Assembly (NCBI GenBank): GCA_036504215.1
Contig: DASXVO010000046.1
Coordinates: forward strand, 97,199 to 161,198
Origin: Vicinamibacterales bacterium
GTDB lineage: Bacteria; Acidobacteriota; Vicinamibacteria; Vicinamibacterales; Fen-181
Direction: 5' to 3'
DNA: 64,000 nt
Position 1 is the stretch's first letter. Each line of letters opens with the position of its first letter. A program made the translations under genes and the position numbers. The notes beneath the pieces are model-generated. The model was not told the origin of the DNA. It did not search any database and saw only the letters and a program-made list of their open reading frames with translations. This document shows, in pieces, positions 34,730 to 43,997 of this stretch.

Positions 34730-36060
34730 AGCTGCACGTGGGAATCGTCGCGATGTTCGTGGCAGTCGCTGCGGGAGCGGGATTGGGCCGAGCGGACGAT
34801 GGGGCCCAGGCGTCTTCCCGGATCACGCTCGAACAGGCGATCGAACGCGGACTGGCAACCAGCCATCGGCTCGCGGAGATTGGCGCGCGCCAGCAGGGTG
34901 CGGCCGCGGCCGTCGAGTCGCGCCGTGTCGCGAGCCTGCCGCTCGTCTCGGCACAAGCCGGCTACACCCGCACCAATCACGTTCAGGAATTTGGGATCGC
35001 GGTCCCTGGGAGCGCGCCGCGAATCATCTATCCGGATGTGCCGGACAACCTCCGCACGCGCCTCGACTTCCAGTGGCCGATCTACACCTTCGGCCGGACC
35101 GATGCCCTCGAGCGGGCCGCCCGCGCCGAACTGGAGGCCACCGGTCTCGACCTCGCAACCGCGCGCAACGACCTCACGCTCGAGGTGACGCGGGGGTTCT
35201 GGGCGGTCGTCACCGCCAACGAGTCGGTGCGCGTCGTCGAGGAGTCGCTGAAGCGCATGGATGCATCGCTCGAGGACATGCGCAACCGGCTGAAGGTGGG
35301 ACTCGTCCCGCCAAACGACGTGCTGTCGATGGAAGCACAGCGATCGCGTCAGCAGATGCTGCTCATCCAGGTGCGGAACATGCGTGAACAGGCGCTGGCC
35401 GATCTCCGGCGCCTGACCGGCGCCGCGCCCGACGCGCCGCTCGACGTCGACGCGACGCTGGAGAGCGCGCCCGCGCCGGTGGCAACCGCCTCGGTTCTCG
35501 TCGCGGAGGCGCGGAAGGCCAGGCCCGATCGAGGCGCGATTGAAACGCGCATCAAGGGAGCCGGCGAGCGCCGCGAGGCGGCAGTCGCGAACAGGCGACC
35601 GGTGTTGAGCGTCGGTGCCGGCTTCGACGTCGCCCGCCCGAATCCCCGGATCTTCCCGCGCGCCGGGGAATGGAATGACTCGTGGGACGCGAGCGTGAAC
35701 TTCACCTGGACGTTGTGGGACTTCGGGCGCGTGCGCGCGGAGGTCGCGGAGGCAACAGCGGCGCAGGCGGTGATGCGCGAGCGCCTGGCCGAGTTCGACA
35801 GCGTGCTGGACGTCGATGTGCGGCAGCGCCGGCTCGATCTCGAGTCGGCCACGGCCGCGGTGACCGCGGCCCGAGACGCCGTGCGCGCCGCGACCGAGGC
35901 CAGGCGCGTGGTCGGCGATCGGTTCGCCGCCGGCGTGGCGACGAGCACCGAGGTGCTCGACGCGCAGGTGGCGCTGCTGCAGGCGGGCCTCGATCGCACC
36001 CAGGCGCTGGCCAACGTCCGACTCGCCGAAGCGCGATTGAACCGTTCGCTCGGCCGATAG
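34726..36060 (+). CDS. TolC-family outer-membrane efflux protein
   Basis: A 444-residue outer-membrane channel protein. A signal peptide (cleavage near GLGRA) is followed by two related halves, each with long coiled helices and beta strands, e.g. ITLEQAIERGLATSHRLAEI and the TYTFGRTDALERAARAELEAT region (first half), and VNFTWTLWDFGRVRAEVAEA plus GVATSTEVLDAQVALLQAGLDR (second half). Three copies form the exit duct through the outer membrane. It is placed between the two ATPase genes of the operon. A 67-base gap follows before the second ATPase. Confidence 0.92.
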   Translation: MKLHVGIVAMFVAVAAGAGLGRADDGAQASSRITLEQAIERGLATSHRLAEIGARQQGAAAAVESRRVASLPLVSAQAGYTRTNHVQEFGIAVPGSAPRIIYPDVPDNLRTRLDFQWPIYTFGRTDALERAARAELEATGLDLATARNDLTLEVTRGFWAVVTANESVRVVEESLKRMDASLEDMRNRLKVGLVPPNDVLSMEAQRSRQQMLLIQVRNMREQALADLRRLTGAAPDAPLDVDATLESAPAPVATASVLVAEARKARPDRGAIETRIKGAGERREAAVANRRPVLSVGAGFDVARPNPRIFPRAGEWNDSWDASVNFTWTLWDFGRVRAEVAEATAAQAVMRERLAEFDSVLDVDVRQRRLDLESATAAVTAARDAVRAATEARRVVGDRFAAGVATSTEVLDAQVALLQAGLDRTQALANVRLAEARLNRSLGR

Positions 36061-36127
36061 CGTGCCGTTGCCGGCGCGACCGCGCGCCGGCCCTGCGATC
36101 CCTGTCTCGAAGAACGGCTGAACTGTC

Positions 36128-37057
36128 ATGGATGCCATCGTCGTCAAGGAACTGACCCGCCGGTTCGGCGATTTCGTTGCGGTGGATCACGTGTCGTTCA
36201 CGGTGAAGACCGGGGAGATCTTTGGCTTCCTCGGCAGCAACGGCGCCGGCAAGTCGACGACGATCCGGATGCTGTGCGGCCTGCTGAAGCCGACTTCCGG
36301 AGCGGCCATCGTCGGCGGGGAGGACGTGAGCCGGAATCCCGAGGGCGTGAAGGCCAGGATCGGCTACATGTCGCAGAAGTTCTCGCTGTACGAGTTGCTG
36401 ACCGTCGATCAGAACATCCGTCTCTACGCCGAGCTCTACGGCGTGGCGCCGGCGCGGTTTGCCGAGCGTCGACGCTTCGCCCTCGAGATGGCTGGACTCG
36501 AGGGTCGCGAGACGAGCCTTCCGCGCGACCTGCCCGGCGGTTTCCGTCAGCGGCTGGCGCTCGGCTGCGCCATCCTCCACGAGCCGCCAATCCTCTTCCT
36601 CGACGAGCCGACTGGGGGCGTGGATCCAATCTCGCGACGGCAGTTCTGGCGGCTGATCGATCAGCTGTCGAAGTCCGGCGTCACCGTGCTCGTCACGACG
36701 CACTACCTGGACGAAGCCGAGTACTGTCACCGACTGGCCGTGATCCACGCCGGGAAGATCGCAGCGCTCGGCACGATCGCCGAGCTGAAGCACGTGTTCG
36801 CGGACCGTCCCATTATCGAGATCCGCACCGGGCGCCCGGTGGAGGTGATGCGCGCGCTCGACGCGATGACGGAAGTCGAGGAGAGCAGCATGTTCGGCAC
36901 CGCGGTGCACGCGGTGCTTCGTCCAGGTTCGTTCGGAGCGGCTGACCTTGTCGGGCGCCTGGAGGCGTCCGGTCTCGGCGTGGAGTCGTTGGAGTCCGTT
37001 CAACCGTCGCTCGAGGACGTGTTTCTCGACGTGGTGGAAAAGGCGGCGCGGGCATGA
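36128..37057 (+). CDS. ABC transporter ATPase (second half of a YbhF-like pair)
   Basis: A 309-residue ATPase with Walker A GSNGAGKSTT, Q-loop SQKFSLYELL, a variant signature LPGGFRQRLALG (Pro replaces Ser in LSGG), Walker B ILFLDEPTGGVDP and the switch His in VTTHYLDEAEYCHRL. The variant signature and the GGVDP ending match the C-terminal ATPase of YbhF-like double proteins. It probably pairs with the 307-residue ATPase to energise the two permeases. The stop overlaps the first permease start (ATGA), giving tight coupling. Confidence 0.92.
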   Translation: MDAIVVKELTRRFGDFVAVDHVSFTVKTGEIFGFLGSNGAGKSTTIRMLCGLLKPTSGAAIVGGEDVSRNPEGVKARIGYMSQKFSLYELLTVDQNIRLYAELYGVAPARFAERRRFALEMAGLEGRETSLPRDLPGGFRQRLALGCAILHEPPILFLDEPTGGVDPISRRQFWRLIDQLSKSGVTVLVTTHYLDEAEYCHRLAVIHAGKIAALGTIAELKHVFADRPIIEIRTGRPVEVMRALDAMTEVEESSMFGTAVHAVLRPGSFGAADLVGRLEASGLGVESLESVQPSLEDVFLDVVEKAARA

Positions 37058-38169
37058 AGAAGGCGCTGGCGGTCGGCAAGAAGGAACTCAGGCAGATCAT
37101 CCGCGACCGGCGCACGCTCATGATTCTGCTGTTCATCCCGGTCTTCTTCCTGCTGCTCTACGGGTACGCGCTGAACTTCGACATCAAGCACGTCGCGCTG
37201 GCGGTGCAGGACCGCGACGGCAGCACGGAGAGTCGGACGCTGGTGTCGGCGTTCCTGAACTCCGGGTACTTCGACTTTGCGGCCGCCATCCGCTCGCCCG
37301 AAGATCTCCGGCACGTGATGGACGCCAACGACGTCCGGGCGGCGCTCATCATTCCGGAGAACACGGGCCGCGCGATGCGACGCGGCGAAATCGCGCCGGT
37401 GCAGATCATCATCAACGGCGACAACGCAAACACCGCGGCCACGGTGATGGGGTACTCGCTGACGATCGTGCGCACCGTCTCGACCAACCTGATCCTCGAG
37501 CAGCGCGGCCTCTCGCTCACACCGCCCGTCACCGTCGAGCCCCGAATCTGGTTCAACCCGGAACTTCGCAGCACTCTCTTCCTGGTCCCCGGCCTGATCG
37601 CGTTCATCGGGATGATCACCGCCACGATCTCGACCGCGCTCTCGGTCGTGCGCGAGAAGGAGCGCGGCACGTGGGAGCAGGTTCGCATGGCGCCGATCGG
37701 CACGCCCTCGTACGTCATCGGCAAGACGCTGCCCTACCTCGGATTGTCGCTCATCTCGTCCATGGCGATCGTCGTCGCCGCGATGTGGCTCTTCGAATTG
37801 CCGATGCGGGGATCCTGGTGGTCGCTCCTGCTGGCCACGACGCTCTTCCTGCTCGGTGCCCTCGGTACCGGCCTGCTCGTGTCCACGATCGCCGACTCGC
37901 AGTTGGTGGCGTTCCAGGTCGCGCTCATTCTCGCCTTCCTGCCGACGTTCCTGCTGTCGGGGTTCATCTTCCCGATTCAGAACATGCCGCGACCGATCCA
38001 GATCGTGACCTACGCCGTGCCGGCGCGGTACTTCCTGGTTGCACTTCGCGGCATCGTGCTCAAGGGCATTGGGCTCGCGCTCGTGTGGCAGCAGGTCGTG
38101 GCGATGACGGCATACGCGGTGCTGGTGCTCGGCCTTGCGTCCATTCGGTTGGCGCGGGAGCGGGGATAG
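37054..38169 (+). CDS. ABC-2 type permease (YbhS-like)
   Basis: A 371-residue inner-membrane permease. One N-terminal helix (TLMILLFIPVFFLLLYGYAL), a periplasmic domain of about 130 residues (VALAVQDRDGSTESRTLVSAFLNS onward) and five C-terminal helices with the family motif REKERGTWEQVRMAPI form the standard ABC-2 layout. The helix FLLSGFIFPIQNMPRPIQ is typical. With the next gene it should form a heterodimeric export channel for a drug-like or lipid-like substrate, unknown. Confidence 0.92.
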   Translation: MKKALAVGKKELRQIIRDRRTLMILLFIPVFFLLLYGYALNFDIKHVALAVQDRDGSTESRTLVSAFLNSGYFDFAAAIRSPEDLRHVMDANDVRAALIIPENTGRAMRRGEIAPVQIIINGDNANTAATVMGYSLTIVRTVSTNLILEQRGLSLTPPVTVEPRIWFNPELRSTLFLVPGLIAFIGMITATISTALSVVREKERGTWEQVRMAPIGTPSYVIGKTLPYLGLSLISSMAIVVAAMWLFELPMRGSWWSLLLATTLFLLGALGTGLLVSTIADSQLVAFQVALILAFLPTFLLSGFIFPIQNMPRPIQIVTYAVPARYFLVALRGIVLKGIGLALVWQQVVAMTAYAVLVLGLASIRLARERG

Positions 38170-38182
38170 GCACGGAGGGATC

Positions 38183-39301
38183 ATGCGACGCCTGTTGTTC
38201 CTGATCTGGAAAGAGCTGCTGGAACTGCGCCAGGACAAGCGCATGTTGCCGATCGTGTTCGTGGCGCCAATTCTGCAGCTGATCGTGCTCGGATACGCCG
38301 CGACGACCGACGTGCAGAACGTCCCGGTGATCGTGGCCGATGCGGATCGGTCGGCCGCGAGCCGGGATCTCGTCCAGCGATTCGAGGGTTCCCCGTACTT
38401 CACCGTCACGTCCGTCGTTTCGAACGTCAACGAGGTGGTGTCCAACCTCGAGGACGGCCGCGCCTGGATGGCGCTGTCGATTCCGGTCGGGTACGGCCAG
38501 AAGGTGGGAGCCGGAAGGCCGACGGCGGTCCAGGTCGTCGCGGACGGCACGGATGCGAACTCGACGAACATCGCGCTCGGCTATGCCTCGACGCTGGTCG
38601 CCGGCTACGCGCAGGAACTGGCCTTCGCGCGTGTCCCCGGCGGCCGGCCGCCCGGCGGCCTCCAGGCCGATGTACGCGTCTGGTTCAACCCCCAACTCGA
38701 GAGCAAGTTCTTCATGATCCCGGGTGTGCTCGCCATCCTGCTGATCGTGATGACGATCGTCCTCGCATCGATGGGCATCGTGCGAGAGAAGGAACTGGGA
38801 ACCCTCGAGCAGTTGAACGTGACGCCGCTGCGCCGGTGGGAACTGATTGTCGGAAAGCTCCTGCCCTACGGCCTCATCGGCGCGGTCGACATCTTCCTGG
38901 TCACCGGCGTCGCGGTGCTGTGGTTCAAGGTGCCGCTGCTCGGCAGTTTTCCGCTCCTGTTCTGCCTGAGCCTCGTGTTCCTCCTCAGCACGCTCGGTCT
39001 CGGCTTGTTCGTCTCGACGATCTCGGACAACCAGCAGCAGGCGATGATGACCGCGGTGTTCTTCTTCCTCACGCCGATGATCTACCTGTCCGGTTTCGTG
39101 TTCCCCATCGAGAACATGCCGGCGGCGATCCAGCCGCTGACGTACCTCATCCCGCTGCGATACTACCTGGTCATCGTGCGGGGAATCTTCCTCAAAGGCG
39201 TTGGACTCGACGTGCTCTGGCCCCAGGCCCTCGCCCTGCTGGTCTGGGGCGTCGCAATCCTCGGACTGGCCACCCTGCGGTCAACCAAGCGCGCGACGTA
39301 G
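38183..39301 (+). CDS. ABC-2 type permease (YbhR-like)
   Basis: A 372-residue permease with the same design as its upstream neighbour: N-terminal helix (MLPIVFVAPILQLIVLGYA), periplasmic domain (VPVIVADADRSAASRDLVQRF), REKELGTLEQLNVTPL motif and five helices including YLSGFVFPIENMPAAIQPL. The ATG at 38183 has GGAGGGA in front; the longer reading at 38135 overlaps the previous gene. Last gene of the TetR-controlled efflux operon, ending 29 bases before a convergent regulator gene. Confidence 0.92.
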   Translation: MRRLLFLIWKELLELRQDKRMLPIVFVAPILQLIVLGYAATTDVQNVPVIVADADRSAASRDLVQRFEGSPYFTVTSVVSNVNEVVSNLEDGRAWMALSIPVGYGQKVGAGRPTAVQVVADGTDANSTNIALGYASTLVAGYAQELAFARVPGGRPPGGLQADVRVWFNPQLESKFFMIPGVLAILLIVMTIVLASMGIVREKELGTLEQLNVTPLRRWELIVGKLLPYGLIGAVDIFLVTGVAVLWFKVPLLGSFPLLFCLSLVFLLSTLGLGLFVSTISDNQQQAMMTAVFFFLTPMIYLSGFVFPIENMPAAIQPLTYLIPLRYYLVIVRGIFLKGVGLDVLWPQALALLVWGVAILGLATLRSTKRAT

Positions 39302-39330
39302 GATGTCGACTGACCGGCGGGAGGCGGCGT

Positions 39331-39786
39331 TCACGCGCGGATGATCATCACCTCGGTGGCCTTCACCAGGCCGTAGGCGGGCATGCCCGTCTTGAGGCCG
39401 AGCGTTCGGCAGGAGGCGCTCGTGATGATGGCGGTCAGCGTCTGTTCGCCGATGGCAATGGTGACCTCGGCGAGCAGGCCGCCATAGCGGATCCGCGTGA
39501 TGGTGCCGAAGAGCTTGTTACGACCGCTGATGGCTGCCAGCGCCTCGCGGTCCGGCAGGCGGCCCTGCGATGTGCGGACGCCGCTCAATCGCTCAACTTC
39601 CGAACGTGGAATGCGGTGGTGTCCACCGGGGGTCTTCACCGAGCGGATGCGCCCGCGTTGGATCCACTGCTTCAGCGTCGATCCGCTCGTGCTCAGCAGC
39701 CGCGCCGCTTCCGACAGCCGAAACAGCGCCGGCTGCTCCTTCCTGCGCGTCACAGGCGACTTGCTCACAACGCCCCCGTTCGACAT
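39331..39786 (-). CDS. Helix-turn-helix regulator with C-terminal TOBE (molybdopterin-binding) domain
   Basis: A 151-residue protein. Residues 20-70 form an excisionase/MerR-like DNA-binding domain (LFRLSEAARLLSTSGSTLKQWIQRGRI, TPGGHHRIPRSEV). Residues 85-150 are a TOBE/Mop domain (RNKLFGTITRIRYGGLLAEVTIAIG, ASCRTLGLKTGMPAYGLVKATEVMI), which in other proteins binds molybdate or tungstate. It may therefore be a small molybdate-sensing regulator. No molybdate transporter or molybdenum enzyme is in the window. Start ATG 39786 gives the full DNA-binding domain. It follows the beta-barrel gene by 14 bases. Confidence 0.85.
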   Translation of the reverse strand: MSNGGVVSKSPVTRRKEQPALFRLSEAARLLSTSGSTLKQWIQRGRIRSVKTPGGHHRIPRSEVERLSGVRTSQGRLPDREALAAISGRNKLFGTITRIRYGGLLAEVTIAIGEQTLTAIITSASCRTLGLKTGMPAYGLVKATEVMIIRA

Positions 39787-39800
39787 GGCGACCCGACCGT

Positions 39801-40424
39801 TCAGAAGATGCCGTAGACGACGCCGAAGGTGAGCATCGCGGCGCCAACGTTGACCGACTCGTCGTGCCGGCCGAGCCGGCTCGTGGTCGTGATGGTCGGT
39901 CGCGCGCCGATGTACGACAGCGACGCGAGCACCCCGATGTGGTTGCCCATTTCGTACCACAACGAGACATCGGGCCGCCACGCGAAGCAGTTCGCTGCGT
40001 GGAAGCCGGCATCGGGCACGTCGAGCCGGTCACGGTAGGCCGCCCGTGCCCGATCCGTCTCTCTCAAGGTGTTGAACGCATAGCCCGCAACCAGCGAGCC
40101 GCCGATCGAGAGCTTTGCGTACTGCCTCGCGTAGGAAACGCCGAACATCAGCGGACGGATGCGAACCGTTCCAACTGGCGTCTGCTCTCCGCCAATGGTC
40201 GTCTGGATCTCGGACTTGAACCAGTCGAGGCCCATCGTCGCGCCAAAGCCTGAACCCCGCCGCAGCCGCGCGACCAGGCCGAAGCCAACCGGATTCTTGG
40301 CGTTGGCGCTGGTCGTGTCGTAGATCGACACGGCCACGCCGACCGCCAATGCGGAATCAGACTGGGCATGGGCTGCCGGAACCGCGGCCAGACAGACCGC
40401 GATCACGGCAAGTGCGAGTCTCAT
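39801..40424 (-). CDS. Exported beta-barrel-like outer-membrane protein, unknown
   Basis: A 207-residue protein with signal peptide ending at AAHAQ. The remainder is alternating strands with aromatic and glycine residues (VGFGLVARLRRGSGFGATMGLDWF, AKLSIGGSLVAGYAFN, VSLWYEMGNHIGVLASLSYIGARP) and ends in GVVYGIF, a terminal Phe typical of outer-membrane barrels. No known family was recognised beyond this. It sits between mscL and the HTH-TOBE gene on the same strand. Confidence 0.65.
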   Translation of the reverse strand: MRLALAVIAVCLAAVPAAHAQSDSALAVGVAVSIYDTTSANAKNPVGFGLVARLRRGSGFGATMGLDWFKSEIQTTIGGEQTPVGTVRIRPLMFGVSYARQYAKLSIGGSLVAGYAFNTLRETDRARAAYRDRLDVPDAGFHAANCFAWRPDVSLWYEMGNHIGVLASLSYIGARPTITTTSRLGRHDESVNVGAAMLTFGVVYGIF

Positions 40425-40512
40425 CACCCGATAGGGTACTTCACGCGCCCGGGATTCACACAATTCGAACCAGCCGGGCGCCGAGAGGAGGCCTGAGCCT
40501 CTGCGTTGTCGG

Positions 40513-40959
40513 TCACGCTCCAGCGCGGCTGATGTCGGCCGTGCACTGCGGGCAGCGGACGGCCTTGACCGCGATGGCCGACGTGCAGAACGGGCACTCC
40601 TTCGTGGCCGGGGCTGCCGGCGCCGGCGCCGTGGCACGCATCCGGTTGATCTGTTTGATCACGAGGAAGATCGCGAACGCGACGATCAGGAAGTCGATGA
40701 CCGAATTGACGAAGAGGCCGTAGTTCAGCGTGACGGCACCCTTCGCCTTCGCCTCTGCCACGGTGGCAAAGCTCCCGCCGGATAGCGTGACGAACAGGTT
40801 CGAGAAGTCGATCTTGCCCAGCAGCATCCCGATTGGCGGCATCAGGACGTCGTTCACGAACGAGGTCACGATCTTCCCGAACGCAGCTCCGATCACGATG
40901 CCGACGGCCATGTCGAGGACGTTCCCCTTCATGGCGAATTCCTTGAATTCTTTCAGCAT
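40513..40959 (-). CDS. mscL: Large-conductance mechanosensitive channel with C-terminal zinc ribbon
   Basis: A 148-residue MscL. The N-terminus [20 protein letters not shown], the first helix [20 protein letters not shown] and the second helix [23 protein letters not shown] match the pore-forming family that opens at high membrane tension to relieve osmotic downshock. Instead of the usual cytoplasmic helix bundle, the tail ends in two CxxC pairs, CPFC and CPQC, separated by about 13 residues, which should bind zinc. Start ATG 40959 is well set by homology. Confidence 0.95.
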   Translation of the reverse strand: MLKEFKEFAMKGNVLDMAVGIVIGAAFGKIVTSFVNDVLMPPIGMLLGKIDFSNLFVTLSGGSFATVAEAKAKGAVTLNYGLFVNSVIDFLIVAFAIFLVIKQINRMRATAPAPAAPATKECPFCTSAIAVKAVRCPQCTADISRAGA

Positions 40960-41078
40960 CTCCGTGCCCCTCTCGCAGCAGAAGTGACTGGCGCCTCCGC
41001 AGGCGCAGTTCGACCGGGAGACCGAGGGTAGTGTGGCAAGGGGAGGGCGCGGAGTAAAGAGGATTCCTGTGTTCTTCG

Positions 41079-41834
41079 CTACTTCGTGATCGTCACGTCG
41101 CCGGAGAACGTCTTGAGGTTGACCGTGTGCCGAGCATCGCCTCCACCGAGGTCGGCCCTCAGGTGGCCGCGCTTCTGGCTGTGCACCGTCAACGGGAGAT
41201 CACTCGTGAGCCGCCCACGGAACGAATCGAAGCGGACGCTGGCGCTGGCGCTTTCCGGCATGTTCACGCCGATGTCGCCCGAGAACGTCTCGAGGTCGAG
41301 ATCGGGACTCGATGCCTGCCCAGCCAGGTGCAGCCGCACAGCGCCCGAGAAGGTCTTCGCGGAGAACCGGGCAGGTGCGTTCTCGGCCTCGATCGTGCCC
41401 GAGAAGGTGTGGATGGACTGCGCGCCCGTGACGTCCTTCACATTGACCGGGCTGCTGAAGACGTTGATGTCGAGCGAGACGCTTCTGGGCACCTGGATGT
41501 CGAACGTCGTGTCCACGACGTTGTTCCGGTGGCCGCCCTCCCAGCCATCGTCTCGCTTGTTGGCGTCAATTGCCACCGAGGAGCCCGTGGCCTCGACGAC
41601 GAGCTTGATGTGGTCGAGCCGGTCGCGCGGCGCCACGCGCACCGCGTCGATCGTGATCTCGCTCACGTCAGCCCCGACAATCCGGACGGCACCCGAGAAA
41701 TTGTGCAGCGTGAGGGAGCCTCCGGCGCCGATCGGAACCACCTTGTGGAATCGCTCGGTTTCAGACGCTGACGCCAGAACGGGAATCAGGCAGGCGCAGA
41801 CGGCAAGGGCGAAGATACAGCGAACGGCTTTCAT
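41079..41834 (-). CDS. Exported DUF4097-type beta-repeat protein
   Basis: A 251-residue protein with signal peptide (cleavage near ASASE). The body consists of short repeats around the phrase FSGAVR, FSGTIE, FSGDIG and FSGDVT, the DUF4097 / putative adhesin beta-solenoid pattern. No catalytic residues appear. A periplasmic or surface structural role is likely but not shown. The ATG at 41834 follows AAGGAGG and opens the signal peptide. It stands alone, downstream of the histidine operon on the same strand with a 61-base gap to hisA. Confidence 0.75.
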   Translation of the reverse strand: MKAVRCIFALAVCACLIPVLASASETERFHKVVPIGAGGSLTLHNFSGAVRIVGADVSEITIDAVRVAPRDRLDHIKLVVEATGSSVAIDANKRDDGWEGGHRNNVVDTTFDIQVPRSVSLDINVFSSPVNVKDVTGAQSIHTFSGTIEAENAPARFSAKTFSGAVRLHLAGQASSPDLDLETFSGDIGVNMPESASASVRFDSFRGRLTSDLPLTVHSQKRGHLRADLGGGDARHTVNLKTFSGDVTITK

Positions 41835-41895
41835 CGGAAGGCCTCCTTCTGCTGACGGCATAGACGAGAAGCCGTCGCGGAAGGTTTGCCGGCCG

Positions 41896-42582
41896 TTACT
41901 TGGGTGGCAGGAGTTCCATCGTGCCCGTGTAGATGGCCATGCCAACCACGGCGTCCACTCCCATCGCGTCGAGCGTGTTCACCTCCTCCTGCGTGGTGAT
42001 GCCGCCCGCCGCGCAGACGCGCCGCTTGGTGGCCGCGCGCACCGCCTTGACGACCTCCATGTCCATCCCCTGCATCAACCCCTCGTGATCGACGTCGGTA
42101 TAGAGGAACTCGTCGCAGTACGGCTCGAGCACCTTGATCGCGTCGAGGGGCGACAGCGCGAGCGTCGTCCGCCAGCCGTGAATGACGAGGCGCCCGCCTT
42201 TCGTATCCACGGCCGCAACCACGTGTTCACGCCCGACCGCCTCGCACACCTTCGCGGCAAAGGCCAGGTCGGGATGGCCTTCCATGAAGAGCGCGGAACT
42301 GAGAATGATCTTCTTGGCGCCTGCCTCCATCACCTGGCGCGCCCGATCCACCGATCGGATGCCGCCGCCGACGCGGCACGCCAGCTTGGCTGACACCTTC
42401 CTGACGAGTTCGTCGTTGGTGCCCGTGCCCATCGCGGCGTCGAGGTCGATCAACTGGACCTGTGGGAAGTCCTTGAAGCGGCGCACCCAGCGAAAGACGT
42501 CGGTGCGTTCAATCGCGACGCGGTCCCCCTGGACGAGTTGCACAACCTTGCCGCCCTTGAGGTCGATGCTAGGGATGAGCAT
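41896..42582 (-). CDS. hisA: HisA, ProFAR isomerase
   Basis: A 228-residue (beta/alpha)8-barrel enzyme that opens the ribose ring of ProFAR to give PRFAR, step four of histidine synthesis. IPSIDLKGGKVVQLVQGD holds the first catalytic aspartate and VVAAVDTKGG the second; phosphate loops are VGGGIRS and AAGGITTQEEV. It is slightly shorter than typical HisA (about 240) and has LYTDVDHEGLMQG where LYTDIxxDG is common. Last gene of the operon, after hisF with a five-base gap; the usual order is hisA before hisF. Start ATG 42582. Confidence 0.92.
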   Translation of the reverse strand: MLIPSIDLKGGKVVQLVQGDRVAIERTDVFRWVRRFKDFPQVQLIDLDAAMGTGTNDELVRKVSAKLACRVGGGIRSVDRARQVMEAGAKKIILSSALFMEGHPDLAFAAKVCEAVGREHVVAAVDTKGGRLVIHGWRTTLALSPLDAIKVLEPYCDEFLYTDVDHEGLMQGMDMEVVKAVRAATKRRVCAAGGITTQEEVNTLDAMGVDAVVGMAIYTGTMELLPPK

Positions 42583-42587
42583 TGGGT

Positions 42588-43343
42588 CTAGATTCGCACC
42601 GGTATCCCGTTCTCCGCAAGAAATCGTTTGAGGTCGCCCACGCCAGACTCCTGATAATGGAAGATCGAGGCGGCCAGCGCGGCATCCGCACGGCCGCGCC
42701 CGAAGACCTCTGCAAAGTCTTCGAAGCGGCCGGCCCCGCCGGACGCGATGACGGGAATGGACACGGCCTCGGAGACGGCCGCGGTCAAGTCGCACTCGAA
42801 GCCGGCGCGCGTGCCGTCTCGATCGATCGACGTGAGCAGGATCTCGCCGGCCCCACGAGCTTCGGCCTCGCGCGCCCACTCGACCGCGTCGCGGCCCGTG
42901 GCCGTCCGGGCGCTCCTCGCGTAGACCGCGTAACCCTGCGGCTGCCGGGCTGCATCAATCGCGACGACCACCGCCTGGCTGCCGAACCGACTCGCGACAT
43001 CGGTGATGATGGCGGGATCGCGAAGCGCCGCGGTGTTCAGGCTGACCTTGTCCGCGCCGGCTTCTATCACCGCCGCCGCGTCCTCCAGGCCGCGAATCCC
43101 ACCGCCGACGGCCAGCGGAATGAACGTCTCGACGGCGACGGCGCGAATGGTGGCCTCGATGGCGCGCCTCGATTCGAGACTGGCCGTCACATCGAGGATG
43201 ACCAGTTCGTCGATGCCCTCCCGGTTGTAGCGCCGCGCGAGGTCGGCCGGGTCACCGGCCTGCCGCAGTTGCTCGAAGCGGATCCCCTTGACGACCTGTC
43301 CGTCCCGAACGTCGAGGCACGCGATGATGCGTTTCGCCAGCAC
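42588..43343 (-). CDS. hisF: HisF, imidazole glycerol phosphate synthase cyclase subunit
   Basis: A 251-residue (beta/alpha)8-barrel. [13 protein letters not shown] contains the first catalytic aspartate, VVVAIDAAR the second; [10 protein letters not shown] and [11 protein letters not shown] bind phosphate. With HisH it converts PRFAR and ammonia to imidazole glycerol phosphate and AICAR. The family start [12 protein letters not shown] sets the ATG at 43343. hisH lies nine bases upstream, so the two subunits are made together. Length is normal. Confidence 0.96.
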   Translation of the reverse strand: MLAKRIIACLDVRDGQVVKGIRFEQLRQAGDPADLARRYNREGIDELVILDVTASLESRRAIEATIRAVAVETFIPLAVGGGIRGLEDAAAVIEAGADKVSLNTAALRDPAIITDVASRFGSQAVVVAIDAARQPQGYAVYARSARTATGRDAVEWAREAEARGAGEILLTSIDRDGTRAGFECDLTAAVSEAVSIPVIASGGAGRFEDFAEVFGRGRADAALAASIFHYQESGVGDLKRFLAENGIPVRI

Positions 43344-43352
43344 GATGACCTC

Positions 43353-43997
43353 TCAGAGAACCGCCGGCGCCGAGGCCGGCGCGACGAGCGAGACGAAATT
43401 GCGGAGAATCCGCAGGCCGGCTTCACCCGATTTCTCGGGATGGAACTGGGTCCCCCATACCGTCTCTCTCACCACGACCGCCGCAAACGCCTCCCCGTGC
43501 GTTGTCAGTGCGACACAGGCCTCCGTGACGGGTGCCGCATACGAGTGCGTGAAGTAGACGTGCGACCCGTCGGCGATGCCGGCGAGGGCCGCCGAGGGCC
43601 GCAGGATTCGCAACTGGTTCCATCCCACGTGGGGAACCTTCAGCCGTGCGCCGTCCGGCCGCGGCCCGGCAGGCGGCGAGAGGCGGTGGCACGTGCCGCG
43701 CAGGAGGCCGAGACCGGCGCAATCCGGCGCTTCCTCGCTCGCGTCGAACAGCCACTGCATGCCAAGGCAGATGCCGAGCAGCGGCCGACCGGCGTCGACG
43801 TGAGCCGCGAGAGCGTCGCGCCACCGGCCGTCGAGCGATGAGGTCGCCCCGAAATGGCCGACGCCCGGCACGACAATCGCCGCGGGCTCGCCCAGGTCGT
43901 CGGCCCGGCGAACGACGCGCAGCGCGCAGCCGATCGCGGTGAAGGCCTTGAGGACAGATGTCAGGTTGCCGGCCCCGTAATCGACGAGCGCGATCAC
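43353..43997 (-). CDS. hisH: HisH, imidazole glycerol phosphate synthase glutaminase subunit
   Basis: A 214-residue class I glutamine amidotransferase. The start [14 protein letters not shown], the oxyanion strand PGVGHFG, the nucleophile Cys in [12 protein letters not shown] and the His-Glu pair in [14 protein letters not shown] are intact. It frees ammonia from glutamine for HisF. The start is GTG 43997, which overlaps the hisB stop as GTGA and has AAGGAG upstream. Longer readings run into hisB sequence on another frame. Confidence 0.95.
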   Translation of the reverse strand: MIALVDYGAGNLTSVLKAFTAIGCALRVVRRADDLGEPAAIVVPGVGHFGATSSLDGRWRDALAAHVDAGRPLLGICLGMQWLFDASEEAPDCAGLGLLRGTCHRLSPPAGPRPDGARLKVPHVGWNQLRILRPSAALAGIADGSHVYFTHSYAAPVTEACVALTTHGEAFAAVVVRETVWGTQFHPEKSGEAGLRILRNFVSLVAPASAPAVL

